From Planctomycetota bacterium (GTDB lineage Bacteria; Planctomycetota; Planctomycetia; Gemmatales; Gemmataceae), in the NCBI GenBank assembly GCA_017306025.1, contig JAFKJJ010000544.1, positions 1 through 40,050 of the forward strand: DNA of 40,050 nt, written 5' to 3'. Under the pieces are notes generated by a model. The model did no database searches. It was given only the letters and a program-made list of their open reading frames with translations, and was not told the DNA's origin. Positions 22,943 through 31,619 of this stretch are shown in pieces. Numbering within the stretch: position 1 is the first letter of the stretch; the number at the start of each line of letters is the position of its first letter. The translations under genes were made by a program, and so were the position numbers.

Positions 22943-23641
22943 ATGTCCGTCACCTCCGCGCTGCGCGAGTGCCACCGGCTCCGCGTCCACCTCCGCGACC
23001 TGCAAGCCGAGATCGACCGCGGGCCGCGCGTCCTCCAGGAGCATCAGAACGAACTCGAAGACGAGCGCAAGGCGCACCGGGACCACCACGACGCCATCAG
23101 GCACCTCAAGCTCAAGCAGCGCGAGGACGAGGGCACGCTGAAACAGACCGAGGTCCGGCTCGCCAAGCTCGAAGAGCAACTCACCGGCATCAGCGTGCAG
23201 AAGGAGTACGCGGCGAAGGAGCTGGAGATCACGCACGCGAAGGAGAAGAAGGGCGAACTCGAAGACGCGATCCTCGCGACGATCACCGAAATCGAAGAGA
23301 AGACCGCGGCCGTTCCCGCGGTCGAGGACAAGTGGAAGGCGGCGCAGGCCGAGTTCGCGCAGTTCCAGACCGAGGCCGCGGAGCGCCTCGAACGGATGCG
23401 GGCCGACACGGAAGCGAGCCGGGCGGACCTCGCGAAGGCGGAAGCGGAACTGCCGGCCGACGTGAAGCGGACCTACGACTCGGTCGTGAAGGCGAAGGGG
23501 CCGGACGCGTTCGCGGCGGCCAAGAACCGCGTCTGCCAGGGGTGCCGCACGACGATGACCGAACAGCAGTTCACGGAACTGCGCCGCGGCGCGTTCCGCA
23601 CCTGTGCGGCCTGCGGCCGGATGCAGTACCCCGCAGAGTGA
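22943..23641 (+). CDS. coiled-coil protein with C-terminal C4 zinc ribbon (DUF164/zf-RING_7 type)
   Basis: Of 232 residues, about 1-175 form an antiparallel coiled coil rich in E, K, R and A (RDLQAEIDRGPRVLQEHQ, LEEQLTGISVQKEY, KELEITHAKEKKGELEDAI). The end is a C4 zinc ribbon, CQGCRTTMTEQ...CAACGRMQYP, with the pattern C-x2-C...C-x2-C. This is the widespread bacterial DUF164/CdsZ-like plan. Members bind nucleic acids or the ribosome; the planctomycete protein is probably cytoplasmic. The ATG at 22943 has AAAGGAG 7 bases upstream. It is flanked on both sides by repeat elements. Confidence 0.85.
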   Translation: MSVTSALRECHRLRVHLRDLQAEIDRGPRVLQEHQNELEDERKAHRDHHDAIRHLKLKQREDEGTLKQTEVRLAKLEEQLTGISVQKEYAAKELEITHAKEKKGELEDAILATITEIEEKTAAVPAVEDKWKAAQAEFAQFQTEAAERLERMRADTEASRADLAKAEAELPADVKRTYDSVVKAKGPDAFAAAKNRVCQGCRTTMTEQQFTELRRGAFRTCAACGRMQYPAE

Positions 23642-23753
23642 GCTGTTGGCTCGCAGCCGTTGGCTGTTAGACGAGCAAAGACGGGTGACCGCGAAGGCGC
23701 TACGAATCAGGTTCCGTCTCTGGCCGAAAGCCAAGAGCTAACAGCCAACGGCT
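23641..23753. repeat. heptamer element with inverted arms (AGCCAAC units)
   Basis: AGCCGTTGGCTGTTAG (23655-23670) is the exact reverse complement of 23738-23753. Both arms extend with further 7-mers (AGCCAAG, AGCTAAC, AGCCAAC). The element fills the whole gap between two genes and ends 7 bases before the next ATG. Confidence 0.75.
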
Positions 23754-23760
23754 CATCACC

Positions 23761-23952
23761 ATGAAGTGGCAATACACGACGGCGCAGTTCATCACCCGCG
23801 GGCTGGGCGACGACTCCGGCGCCGGCGATCTCGAGGCCGCACTCAACCAGCTCGGCGCCGACGGGTGGGAGCTCGTGTCCAGCACCGTTTATCACAACGC
23901 CGAGGCCCAGCAGGACGTGCTCCTGCTCGTGTTCAAGCGCCCGGCGGCGTGA
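23761..23952 (+). CDS. DUF4177-like small protein
   Basis: The 63-residue protein reads MKWQYTTAQFITRGLGDDSG, then LEAALNQLGADGWELVSSTV and LLLVFKRPAA. The pattern KW.Y.T...L...LN.LG..GWELV...VFKR is that of DUF4177, a small alpha/beta protein of unknown function common in bacteria. The ATG at 23761 lies 7 bases after a repeat arm and has no clear ribosome site. It is cytoplasmic by sequence. The convergent minus-strand remnant downstream may overlap its end. Confidence 0.8.
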   Translation: MKWQYTTAQFITRGLGDDSGAGDLEAALNQLGADGWELVSSTVYHNAEAQQDVLLLVFKRPAA

Positions 23953-24346
23953 CGCGCGGCTACTCGCTCCCAGCGCCCCGCGCGGACCGTCTCGTCCAGC
24001 GCCTCCAGCAGATCGCCGATCTTCCCCGCATACTCGTCGAAGACGGCGCGCTCGAACCCTCCGCCCGACCGGCGCGGACGGATCGCGTTCGTGGCGTCGT
24101 AAGCGCGGTCGGCCAGCCGCACGCGCACGTCCCGGCCGCCCTCGTGTTTGAGCGTCTCCAGCCCGGCGACGTGTGCGAACATCACCTGCGCCATCACCAC
24201 GTCCCCGCCGCCCGCACCCCGCGCGATCTGCACGCGCCGCTCCCGCGCGGTCTGCACGGCGCTCAGCGCCCGGTGAAGAGCGCGCCCAGCGTCGGGAACG
24301 CGCTCGGCCGGTCGTCACCGTCGGCCACGAACCGCCAATGGGTCAT
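23953..24346 (-). pseudogene. hypothetical protein, frameshifted
   Basis: On the minus strand the ATG at 24346 opens MTHWRFVADGDDRPSAFPTL and GALFTGR before a TGA at about 24266. The neighbouring frame carries on as ALSAVQTARERRVQIARGAG, then AQVMFAHVAGLETLKHEGGR, DVRVRLADRAYDATNAIRPR and GDLLEALDETVRAGRWERV. Both parts have high G/C third positions, so I read one gene with a single frameshift near 24270. The open frame extends to 23892, antisense to the DUF4177 gene end. I do not recognise the family. Confidence 0.4.
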
Positions 24347-24507
24347 CGAGATCGGGCATCGTACGGCGCTCCGTTTGGAGGTGACAGCGTCAGCCTCCCG
24401 CGTTCCGAGTGCCGGTCCCGCGCCGGAGCGCACTCTTCACGCGGCCTGGGCGCGAACCCTTCGCAAGTTCGCGTGTCTGTGGGGCGTTCCCTTTCGAGGG
24501 CGCTCCG

Positions 24508-25302
24508 ATGACGGACCGCGAAGCCTTGCTGCGAGCCGTCGCGGCCAACCCCGACGAAGACACGCCGCGGCTCGCCTACGCCGACCTGCTGGACGAACTC
24601 GGCGGCGCCGCGAACGTCGCCCGCGCCCGGTTCGTACGGCTGCAAATCGACCTCGTGCGCAACCCCGGCCGGAGCTGGTTCGCGAGTTCCGAACGGCTGT
24701 GCGAGTCGGCACAGCTGGCCGGGCAGTTCGCGGACGTGTGGCTGAACGAACTGCCGAAGTGGGCCGCGGACGAGGCCCGCAAGCAGCGGCTCCGGGCCGA
24801 CGACTTCCCCCGCGGCTTTCTCGACGCGTTCCACGTCAACCCGGGGACGTTCGCCGCGCAGGGGAACCAGTTGCTCGATGCGGCCCCGGTCACACGGATC
24901 GTTGCTCCCGCCCGGCACCTCAAGCGCACGGGCCTCCGGGTGTTCCTGCACTCACCCTTCTTGTTGCGCGTCCGTGCCCTCGCGGTGCCCGGCGCCGACG
25001 GCCACTTGACTACGGCGCTCGTGAGCGCCTCGCAAGCGCTCTCTGCGGTGGAAGAGTTCGACCTGTCCGGGTGCGGACTCACGGACGCCGACGCCGCGAC
25101 CCTGGCCCGGTCGGTCGATCTGGGGAGCCTGCGGGTTCTAATAGCCCGGGGAAACCGGCTGACCGCGGCCGGGACCGAGGCGCTACTTTCGGCGACCTGG
25201 CTACCGAGATTGACAACTTTGGACATTCGCGGGGCCACCGACGGCTACCGGTGGGTCCGAGAAGTCCGGTTGCGCCACCCCGGCAAGACGGTCCTCGTCT
25301 GA
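24508..25302 (+). CDS. TIGR02996-domain protein with LRR-like C-terminus
   Basis: The product is 264 residues. MTDREALLRAVAANPDEDTP followed by RLAYADLLDELG is the TIGR02996 signature, a short N-terminal domain massively repeated in Gemmata-type genomes. The middle (RARFVRLQIDLVRN, LNELPKWAADEA, DDFPRGFLDAFHV) is typical of the family. The C-terminal part has leucine-rich-repeat-like phrases: VEEFDLSGCGLTDADAATLA, LRVLIARGNRLTAAGTEALL and LTTLDIRGATDG. It lacks a signal peptide. The ATG at 24508 has CGAGGG about 8 bases upstream. Function is unknown. It is one of the best markers that the window is planctomycete. Confidence 0.9.
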   Translation: MTDREALLRAVAANPDEDTPRLAYADLLDELGGAANVARARFVRLQIDLVRNPGRSWFASSERLCESAQLAGQFADVWLNELPKWAADEARKQRLRADDFPRGFLDAFHVNPGTFAAQGNQLLDAAPVTRIVAPARHLKRTGLRVFLHSPFLLRVRALAVPGADGHLTTALVSASQALSAVEEFDLSGCGLTDADAATLARSVDLGSLRVLIARGNRLTAAGTEALLSATWLPRLTTLDIRGATDGYRWVREVRLRHPGKTVLV

Positions 25303-25343
25303 CTCACCTTCACCCGCCCGCGGTGGTAACGTACCATTGCGGT

Positions 25344-27053
25344 ATGCTCCGCGAACTGGCCGTACAGAACCTCGCGCTGATCGAAGACGTGCGGGTCGAA
25401 CTGCACGCGGGCTTCTGCGCCTGGACCGGCGAGACCGGGGCCGGCAAATCCCTCCTGCTCGGCGCACTCGGCCTACTTTTGGGGGAGCGCGGCAGTGCGG
25501 AGCTCATCCGCACCGGTGCCGACGAGCTCCGCGTCACCGGCCGGTTCGACCTGACCCGTCCCGAACAGCGCGAGGCCGCCGCCGCGCTCCTTCAGACGCC
25601 CGTCGAGGAAGACGATCTCATCCTCACGCGGCGGCTGTCGCGTTCGGGGAGGAGCTCGGCGCTGGTCAACGACATGCCGGTCGCGGTGTCCACGCTCCGG
25701 CGCATCGGCGAGATGCTGGTCGACATCCACGGTCAGCGCGAGAGCTACTCGCTGCTCCAGCCCGCCTACCAACTCGAACTGCTCGACGCGTTCGGCAAGC
25801 TCATCGACCTGCGGGCGAAGTACGTCGCCAAGGCCGAGCGCGTCCGCGCGCTGCGCGTTCAGTTCAAGATGCTCTCCGATGCGAAGGCGTCCCGACAGCG
25901 GGAGCTGTCGCTCGTGCGGTTCGAACGCGAGGACCTCGACAACGCGAAGCTCATGCCCGGCGAACTGCCCGCGCTCGTGAAGGAACGCGAGCGGCTGGTT
26001 CACGCACAAAGTCTCGCGCTCTTCACGAGCGGCGTTTACGCGCGGCTGGTGGACGACGAGGGCGCGGTGTCCGAGGTGCTGGGCAAACTCATCAAGGACT
26101 CGCACAGGTGGGCGTCGTTCGACGCGAAACTGGCCGAGGTGAGCCAGCGGCTCGAAGCGCTGCGGCCCGAGATCGAAGACCTCGCCGACACCTGCCGCGA
26201 CCTCGCCGAGCGGTTCGAGGCCGACCCCGACCGGCTCGACGAGGTCGAAAAGCGTATCGGGCTGCTGAAGAAGCTCCAACAGCGCTACAGCAAGACGCCG
26301 GACGAACTGATCGAGTATCGTGACACGCTCGACGCAAAGGAGGCGGAACTCCAGAAGCAGGAGGACGACCTCTCCGGCATCGACGCAACGTTGCGCGCGG
26401 CTTGGGCCGAGATGAGGGACGCGGCACAGGTACTGAGCAAGGCGCGGGCGAAGGTCGCGAAGAAGCTCGCGGCCGACGCGCAGAAGCACCTCGCCGACTT
26501 GGGCATGCCGAAGGCGAAACTCGACGCGTCGATCGAGCTGATCGCGCTCCCCGACGACCCGATGGCGGGCGACGTGCCCGCGGCCGGCATCGACCAACTG
26601 GACCTGATCCTCACGGCCAACCCCGGCGAGCCGGCACGTCCGCTGCGCAAAGTTGCGAGCGGCGGCGAGTTGTCGCGAACGATGCTTGCCCTCAAGACGG
26701 TGCTCGCGGCACACGACCCGGTCCGCACGCTGGTCGTGTTCGACGAGATCGACGCGAACGTGGGCGGGCGGCTCGGCGACGTGCTCGGCCAGAAGCTCGC
26801 GGCGCTGGGGCGCTCGCACCAGGTATTGTGCGTCACGCACCTGCCGCAAGTGGCGAGCTACGCCACCTACCAGTGGACCATTCGGAAAGCCTCGACCGCG
26901 AAGCGCACCGCGACGACGATCACCCCCCTGACGACGGACGAGGGCCGGATCGAAGAACTCGCGATGATGCTCCGCGGCGAGTCTCGCAGCGAGACGACGC
27001 GCAAGGAGGCCGCGGAGATGCTCCGGGCGGCCGAAATGCAGCGTGCGGGGTGA
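25344..27053 (+). CDS. recN: DNA repair ATPase RecN
   Basis: The 569-residue SMC-like protein opens MLRELAVQNLALIEDVRVEL, with Walker A GETGAGKSLLLGALGLLLG (about residues 31-49). VDIHGQRESYSLL is near residue 128. A long coiled coil with a central break occupies about 150-400. The signature RKVASGGELSRTMLALKTVL (about 435), Walker B TLVVFDEIDANVGGRLG and the terminal VLCVTHLPQVASYA complete the ATPase. It acts early in double-strand-break repair, holding DNA ends with RecA. The ATG at 25344 begins the conserved strand directly; upstream sequence has no strong ribosome site. It is monocistronic between the TIGR02996 gene and a convergent gene. Confidence 0.96.
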   Translation: MLRELAVQNLALIEDVRVELHAGFCAWTGETGAGKSLLLGALGLLLGERGSAELIRTGADELRVTGRFDLTRPEQREAAAALLQTPVEEDDLILTRRLSRSGRSSALVNDMPVAVSTLRRIGEMLVDIHGQRESYSLLQPAYQLELLDAFGKLIDLRAKYVAKAERVRALRVQFKMLSDAKASRQRELSLVRFEREDLDNAKLMPGELPALVKERERLVHAQSLALFTSGVYARLVDDEGAVSEVLGKLIKDSHRWASFDAKLAEVSQRLEALRPEIEDLADTCRDLAERFEADPDRLDEVEKRIGLLKKLQQRYSKTPDELIEYRDTLDAKEAELQKQEDDLSGIDATLRAAWAEMRDAAQVLSKARAKVAKKLAADAQKHLADLGMPKAKLDASIELIALPDDPMAGDVPAAGIDQLDLILTANPGEPARPLRKVASGGELSRTMLALKTVLAAHDPVRTLVVFDEIDANVGGRLGDVLGQKLAALGRSHQVLCVTHLPQVASYATYQWTIRKASTAKRTATTITPLTTDEGRIEELAMMLRGESRSETTRKEAAEMLRAAEMQRAG

Positions 27054-27279
27054 GGAAGCCTCGGCCTCCCTCAAGGGGAGACCGTCGGGACGTGCAGCAC
27101 CGCGGCGGGTCCGAGAGCGCGGGGAAGCGGGTGTAACCGGCGAGCCACGAGGTGCGGAAAGGCGGCACTCACACTTCGCCATCGTGTTCGGGGGCCATCG
27201 CCGCACGCCGCCCGACGCGCCAACTGCGGACCTGCCGGCCTGACACAAACGTAATTCCAGGCCCGTTCGCGCCGTGAGC

Positions 27280-29679
27280 TTACGTCGTCTCGCGCCAGAA
27301 CAGCCACGCGCCGGCGAGCACCCCAACGAGCGCCAGCGGCACGCCCGCACCCCAGCCCACCGCGACCGACACCCCGGCGCCCGCGATCAACCCGCCGGCC
27401 GCGGCCGTCACCGCGAACACGCGCGGCCACAGCGGGGGCACCACGGTCGCCTCGCACCGCAACTTCAACCCGTGGTTCAGCCGAACGACCGCCCCCACCT
27501 CCGCGCCGGTCCCGTCCGTGTTCGCCCGCGCGGTCCCGACCAGCGCGACCCGAGCCCCCGGCAGCACGGTCGCCTTCCGCACGCGCACCTCCAGTTCGCC
27601 GGGCGCTTGCGCGTCGTAGATCTCCGCCGGGATCTCGCCCACGTTCACCACGTCCACCGTGAACGCCCGCTCCTCGCCCGGCCGCAGCTTGCCCAGGTCC
27701 AGCGTCTTCTGCTCCAGAACCAGTTCGACCTTCCGCGCGACCGCGCGCACCGCGACCCGGTGCCGCAGCGCCCGCCCTTCGAGGAGGATCGCGCCCGTCA
27801 CCGGTCCGCGCGCCTCGTCCGGCAGGTTCAAGTAGAACGGTACCGGCACGGTCTGGAGCGACGCGACCGTGACGCGGTCGAGTTCCAGCCGCACGGCGTC
27901 CTCGGCGCGCACGCGGAGCGTCACGGGGTACTGTCCGGTGTTCCGCACCCACAGCCAGTCCCACCGCACCCTTCCCGCCTCGCGGGGACCCAAATCGAGG
28001 AGCGCCGGCACGTCGAGTTGCTCCGGGGTCAACCGGAACCGCACCGCCGCCCGCCCCGCGCCGCCGTTGCTCGTCAGCCGCACGCCGGCCTCGTACGCGC
28101 CGCCCGTCAGCCCGCTCACGGGGATCGTGAGGTTGAACCGCACCGGCGGGCCGGGCGGGACGTCGGCCTCGGCCGGGGAGAGGGTGTTGCGCGGGTTCTC
28201 GCTCTCGGCCCGCACCTTCAGAAGTCCGATGCCGGAGTTCCGCACCTGCACGGCCGCGGACAGCGGTTGGTCCGGGGAGGTGAGCCCCAGGTCCGGCCCC
28301 GAGACGATCTCCAACACCGGGTTCGGGTCGAGGACCTCCACCGTGACCGGCACGGTCGCGGCGCCGCCGTTGGACTCGATCGCGATCGCCGCCGCGTGCT
28401 CGCCCAGGGGCAGCGATTCGAGGTCGACGACGTACCGCAGCTTGCGCTTCTTACCGGGCGCGACGTGAAGTTCCGGCGTCACGATCTGAATCCACGGTGC
28501 GTCGGCGGTCGCGGTGAGGTCGAGCCGGCCGTCGCCGTCGTTGGCGACCTGAAACTTCCGCTCGACCGGCGGGCCGATCGCGTCGCGCAGCCGCTGCCGG
28601 CGGACCGCACGGAGGACCGGCCGCGGCACCTTCCCGGTCGCGGACACCGGCACCCGCAGCACGACCCCCGCCGGGGACGACACGAGCAGTTCGGACGTCA
28701 GCGGCCCGTCCTCTTCGACCGACAGCACCGCGCGGACGCGGACCCGTTTCTCGCCGCCGGGGGGGAGGTTGATCCGCGTCGGCGTCACGCGGAGCCACGG
28801 CGCGTCGGCCTCGACGGAGCCGTTCACCCGCACGCGGCCGACGTTCCGCACGACCACGTCCGCGAACGCCGCCCGCCCCGGCTTCAGTTCGCCGAAATCG
28901 ACCGGGTCCGCGGCCAGTTCCGGCTCCGGCAGCAGGCACCGGACGGTCGCCTCCCACACACCGTCGGCGGCCGCCGCGGTCAGTTTCGCTTCGAGTCGGC
29001 CGGAATCGGTCTTCTTGCTCTTGACCCGCAGCTTCACCTCCGCGAACTCGCCGGGGGCGAGCGCCAGCCGCTTCGGCTCGACCGCGAGCCACGCGGAAGA
29101 CGCCGAGAGGGCCGCCGCGAGGGGAACGTTGCCGGTGTTCTTCAGTGCGACCGACGAGCGGACGACGGTGCCGGGGTGCGCGGCGCGGAGCTGCACGAGC
29201 GGCGGCAGAAATTCGAGCCGGGGTGCGGCGGAAACAGCTTCGAGGACGACCCACGTTTCGGAAAGGGCGGTGCCGTCGAACGTGACGAGCCGGAAGTTCC
29301 GTCGACCGAGCGGTTTCTCCGGAACGACGATCTCCCCGCTCACCGTTGCCGTGCCGCCCGCGGGAAGAACGAACCGCGAGTTGACGAGCGCCACGTCGCC
29401 CGCGGCGCTCTCGACCAGGCACGTCCTCGGCTTCTTGCCGGCGTTGCGTGCGGAGAACTGGAACGTGACCCGCGCGCCGACGACGCACGGCCCGAGGTTC
29501 AGTTCCGACGGGACGGCGACCCCGCCCGCGCACGCGGGACAGGCGCGGGCCGCGCGCCAGTCGGTACACGCCGCGCACCACCACCGCGACGGCGCGTTGC
29601 GCCCGCACCAGTCGCACCGGGCGAACTCCTCCGCGTGCTCCCGCCCGCAGTCCGGGCACCGCGCGACCACGTCGTCCAT
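27280..29679 (-). CDS. zinc-ribbon protein with many Ig-like (ASH/HYDIN-type) domains and a C-terminal membrane helix pair
   Basis: The product is 799 residues. Residues about 8-55 hold eight cysteines in four pairs (CPDC, CDWC, CAAC, CPAC), two treble zinc ribbons. The rest is a series of beta-sandwich repeats of roughly 90 residues with recurrent LNLGPCVVGARVTFQFSARN, PLVQLRAAHPGTVVRSSVAL, LDLGKLRPGEERAFTVDV phrases. These match the ASPM-SPD2-Hydin/'LDFG.V..G' family of adhesive or scaffold domains. The C-terminal 50 residues contain two hydrophobic segments and end WLFWRETT. The topology is unusual: cytoplasmic-style ribbons with exported-style repeats. I chose the ATG at 29679 (AGAGG 10 upstream). 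The role is unknown. Confidence 0.65.
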   Translation of the reverse strand: MDDVVARCPDCGREHAEEFARCDWCGRNAPSRWWCAACTDWRAARACPACAGGVAVPSELNLGPCVVGARVTFQFSARNAGKKPRTCLVESAAGDVALVNSRFVLPAGGTATVSGEIVVPEKPLGRRNFRLVTFDGTALSETWVVLEAVSAAPRLEFLPPLVQLRAAHPGTVVRSSVALKNTGNVPLAAALSASSAWLAVEPKRLALAPGEFAEVKLRVKSKKTDSGRLEAKLTAAAADGVWEATVRCLLPEPELAADPVDFGELKPGRAAFADVVVRNVGRVRVNGSVEADAPWLRVTPTRINLPPGGEKRVRVRAVLSVEEDGPLTSELLVSSPAGVVLRVPVSATGKVPRPVLRAVRRQRLRDAIGPPVERKFQVANDGDGRLDLTATADAPWIQIVTPELHVAPGKKRKLRYVVDLESLPLGEHAAAIAIESNGGAATVPVTVEVLDPNPVLEIVSGPDLGLTSPDQPLSAAVQVRNSGIGLLKVRAESENPRNTLSPAEADVPPGPPVRFNLTIPVSGLTGGAYEAGVRLTSNGGAGRAAVRFRLTPEQLDVPALLDLGPREAGRVRWDWLWVRNTGQYPVTLRVRAEDAVRLELDRVTVASLQTVPVPFYLNLPDEARGPVTGAILLEGRALRHRVAVRAVARKVELVLEQKTLDLGKLRPGEERAFTVDVVNVGEIPAEIYDAQAPGELEVRVRKATVLPGARVALVGTARANTDGTGAEVGAVVRLNHGLKLRCEATVVPPLWPRVFAVTAAAGGLIAGAGVSVAVGWGAGVPLALVGVLAGAWLFWRETT

Positions 29680-30088
29680 CCGCGGCACCTCTGCCCGCCC
29701 CGCCGATCAGTTCGATTCGGAGGCTTCGGCCTTTGGCCTCTCCCTATTGATGGCTCGGAGGCCGGCACGTTTTGGTTGGCGCGGAATGAAGAAGCCTCAC
29801 GGTCGTGCCTTGTTGCCACACGACGTTACGGAGCAACCCGTGAGTGCCTGGAGTATCGTAGCCGACCGGAGGCGGTGTGTCGCCGGTCGGACGCCCGGAG
29901 GCGCCGATCGGCCCGGCGCTGCGGCGCGGCGGTTTCAGATCCCGTTCGCGGCCCCTCTCCCGTCCACCAAAGGCGCGAACTCAAACTCGTTGTCGCCCAA
30001 CCGGTTCCGGTGCGCGCCCCGGCCCTCGGGACCGGTGATACAATACCGGCACGCCACGACGGCGACGCCACACTCTCCCCGGAGCGAC
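29680..30088. other. divergent intergenic region
   Basis: It separates the minus-strand Ig-like repeat gene from the plus-strand kinase. No ORF is supported; longer open frames are shadows. It carries the kinase promoter candidate at 30036. Nothing else is recognised. Confidence 0.4.
30036..30044 (+). promoter_or_regulatory. extended -10 promoter of the second kinase
   Basis: TGATACAAT is a TGN-TACAAT extended -10, 45 bases before the ATG at 30089. It is identical in form to motifs at 22916 and 36616. Confidence 0.45.
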
Positions 30089-31213
30089 ATGGAGTCCACG
30101 CGCTCGCACCACGGCCACCCTCACCCCGACGCGCCCCGACCCGACCCGCGCCCCGGCAGCCCGACCGACGGCGCCCTCACCGCCCGCTACCGCGCCATAC
30201 TCGCCGGCGGTGAGCCGGACTGGGCCGCCGGGTGCCGCGACCTCCACATCATCGGCCGCGGCGGCCAGGGCGTCGTCTTCTCCGCCCGCCGCGAGGGGGC
30301 CGACGGGTTCACCCTCCCGGTCGCGCTGAAGGTGTTCTCTCCCGAAACCTACCGCACTCCGGCCGCTTACGCCGAGGACATGGGCCGTGTCGCCGCCGTC
30401 GCGGCGCGGGTGGCCGCGATCCAACACGAGAACCTCGTCGCGGTCCACCACTTTAGCGCCCACGCCGGCGTCCGGATCATGCGGATGGAGTGGGTGGACG
30501 GACTGGACCTCCGACAGGTCCTCTCCCCGGAAACGCTCGACCGGACCCGGGCGCGGCTCCACCCGGCCCACCTGGGGTTCGTCGAGGACGTGATCCTCAC
30601 CGCCGGGCCGGCCCAGCCGCGCCTCAAGCCGGGCGTCGCGATCCACGTCCTGCGCGACTGCCTCGCCGCGCTGTCCGCGCTGCACCGCGACGGCATCACG
30701 CACGGCGACCTGAAGCCGTCGAACGTGATGCTCAAGCGCACCGGTCTGGCGAAGGTGGTGGACATCGGCTCGGCGGCCGACCTGCGCTCGGCCGAGGGCC
30801 GGCGGGCGTGGTCCCCGCTGTACGCGGCGCCCGAGGTCCTCGACGGCGCCGCGCTGACCCCGCAGTCCGACCTGGCGAGCCTGGGCTACGTCCTGGTCGA
30901 GATGCTCGCCGGCCGCTCGCCGTTCGACGGCGCGGTCGGGATCGGCGGGCTGCTGGAGGCGAAGCGGACGCTGGAGCGCCGGCTCGCGGAACTGCTGCCG
31001 GCCGAGGTCGCGGGGAGCGAACTGCTGCTGAGCCTGTGCCGGCGGCTGGTGGCGGCCGACCCGGACCGGCGGTTCCCCGACGCCGAGGCCGCCGACCTGG
31101 GGCGCAAGGGGGCGGCGGCGTTCCACCGGCAGTTGGTGAAGGGCGACCTGGCGAGCGAGTACGGCAACGACGTCCGCGTGTGGCTGGAGGCGCTCGGCCC
31201 GCCCGCCGGTTGA
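30089..31213 (+). CDS. serine/threonine protein kinase, non-RD variant
   Basis: The product is 374 residues. A His/Pro-rich leader of about 40 residues precedes the kinase domain: IIGRGGQGVVFSARR is the glycine loop, VALKVFSPE has the ATP lysine, and ITHGDLKPSNVMLK is the catalytic loop. VVDIGSAADL replaces DFG by DIG, and SPLYAAPEVL is the P+1 region. The HRD motif is HGD, so arginine is absent and activation-loop control probably differs from RD kinases, while the catalytic aspartate, asparagine and metal aspartate remain. There is no membrane helix. GGAG lies 5 bases upstream of the ATG. It converges on a response-regulator gene whose end is 4 bases away. Confidence 0.88.
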   Translation: MESTRSHHGHPHPDAPRPDPRPGSPTDGALTARYRAILAGGEPDWAAGCRDLHIIGRGGQGVVFSARREGADGFTLPVALKVFSPETYRTPAAYAEDMGRVAAVAARVAAIQHENLVAVHHFSAHAGVRIMRMEWVDGLDLRQVLSPETLDRTRARLHPAHLGFVEDVILTAGPAQPRLKPGVAIHVLRDCLAALSALHRDGITHGDLKPSNVMLKRTGLAKVVDIGSAADLRSAEGRRAWSPLYAAPEVLDGAALTPQSDLASLGYVLVEMLAGRSPFDGAVGIGGLLEAKRTLERRLAELLPAEVAGSELLLSLCRRLVAADPDRRFPDAEAADLGRKGAAAFHRQLVKGDLASEYGNDVRVWLEALGPPAG

Positions 31214-31217
31214 CCCG

Positions 31218-31619
31218 CTACCGCCCCGCGCCGGCCAAGAGGTCGTCCAGGTGCGCCGGGTCGAGCGGCTTGAGGAGGAACAGGTCGATCCCGATGTCGG
31301 CGGCCGCCCGCCGGTCGGCGGCGCTCCCGTAACCGGTCACGGCGATCAGGTACGGCGGCCACGCGCCCGCGTGCCCGCGCACCCACCGGGCCAGGTCGTG
31401 CCCGGTCAGGCCGGGCAGCCGCACGTCCAGGAAGATCACGTCGAACCGGTGGGCCACGAACGCCGCGACCGCGTCCAGCGCGTTGCCGGCGGTGTCGACG
31501 TCGTGCCCCCTGTACCGGAGCAGCCACGCCAGACTGTCGGTGAAATCGGGGTCGTCGTCGACCACCAGTATACGCAACGCGGGACGTGCGGACGTCGGCT
31601 CCGGGGTCGGGGCGGTCAC
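31218..31619 (-). CDS. stand-alone response-regulator receiver domain
   Basis: The product is 133 residues. RPALRILVVDDDPDFTDSLA supplies the acidic pocket, FDVIFLDVRLPG the phosphoacceptor aspartate near residue 65, and LIAVTGYG the conserved threonine. DLFLLKPLDPAHLDDLL carries the lysine. There is no output domain after the receiver, so it acts as a CheY/Spo0F-like phosphoacceptor or adaptor. A GTG at 31619 with GAGGT 6 bases upstream starts it. The upstream transporter frame runs into this one with no stop, so a fused product cannot be excluded. No histidine kinase is adjacent, but the pair at 33659-35852 is near. Confidence 0.78.
   Translation of the reverse strand: MTAPTPEPTSARPALRILVVDDDPDFTDSLAWLLRYRGHDVDTAGNALDAVAAFVAHRFDVIFLDVRLPGLTGHDLARWVRGHAGAWPPYLIAVTGYGSAADRRAAADIGIDLFLLKPLDPAHLDDLLAGAGR

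Noticed and set aside
22751..23734. A minus-strand 327-codon frame containing LTTEAQRHREDRR
   Set aside because: This is the well-known spurious translation of the TCTGTGCC repeat and lies antisense to a good zinc-ribbon gene.
23766..27053. A 1095-codon open frame from DUF4177 through the TIGR02996 gene into recN
   Set aside because: Only the last 570 codons match RecN. The upstream part runs out of phase across two real genes and is open by high GC alone.
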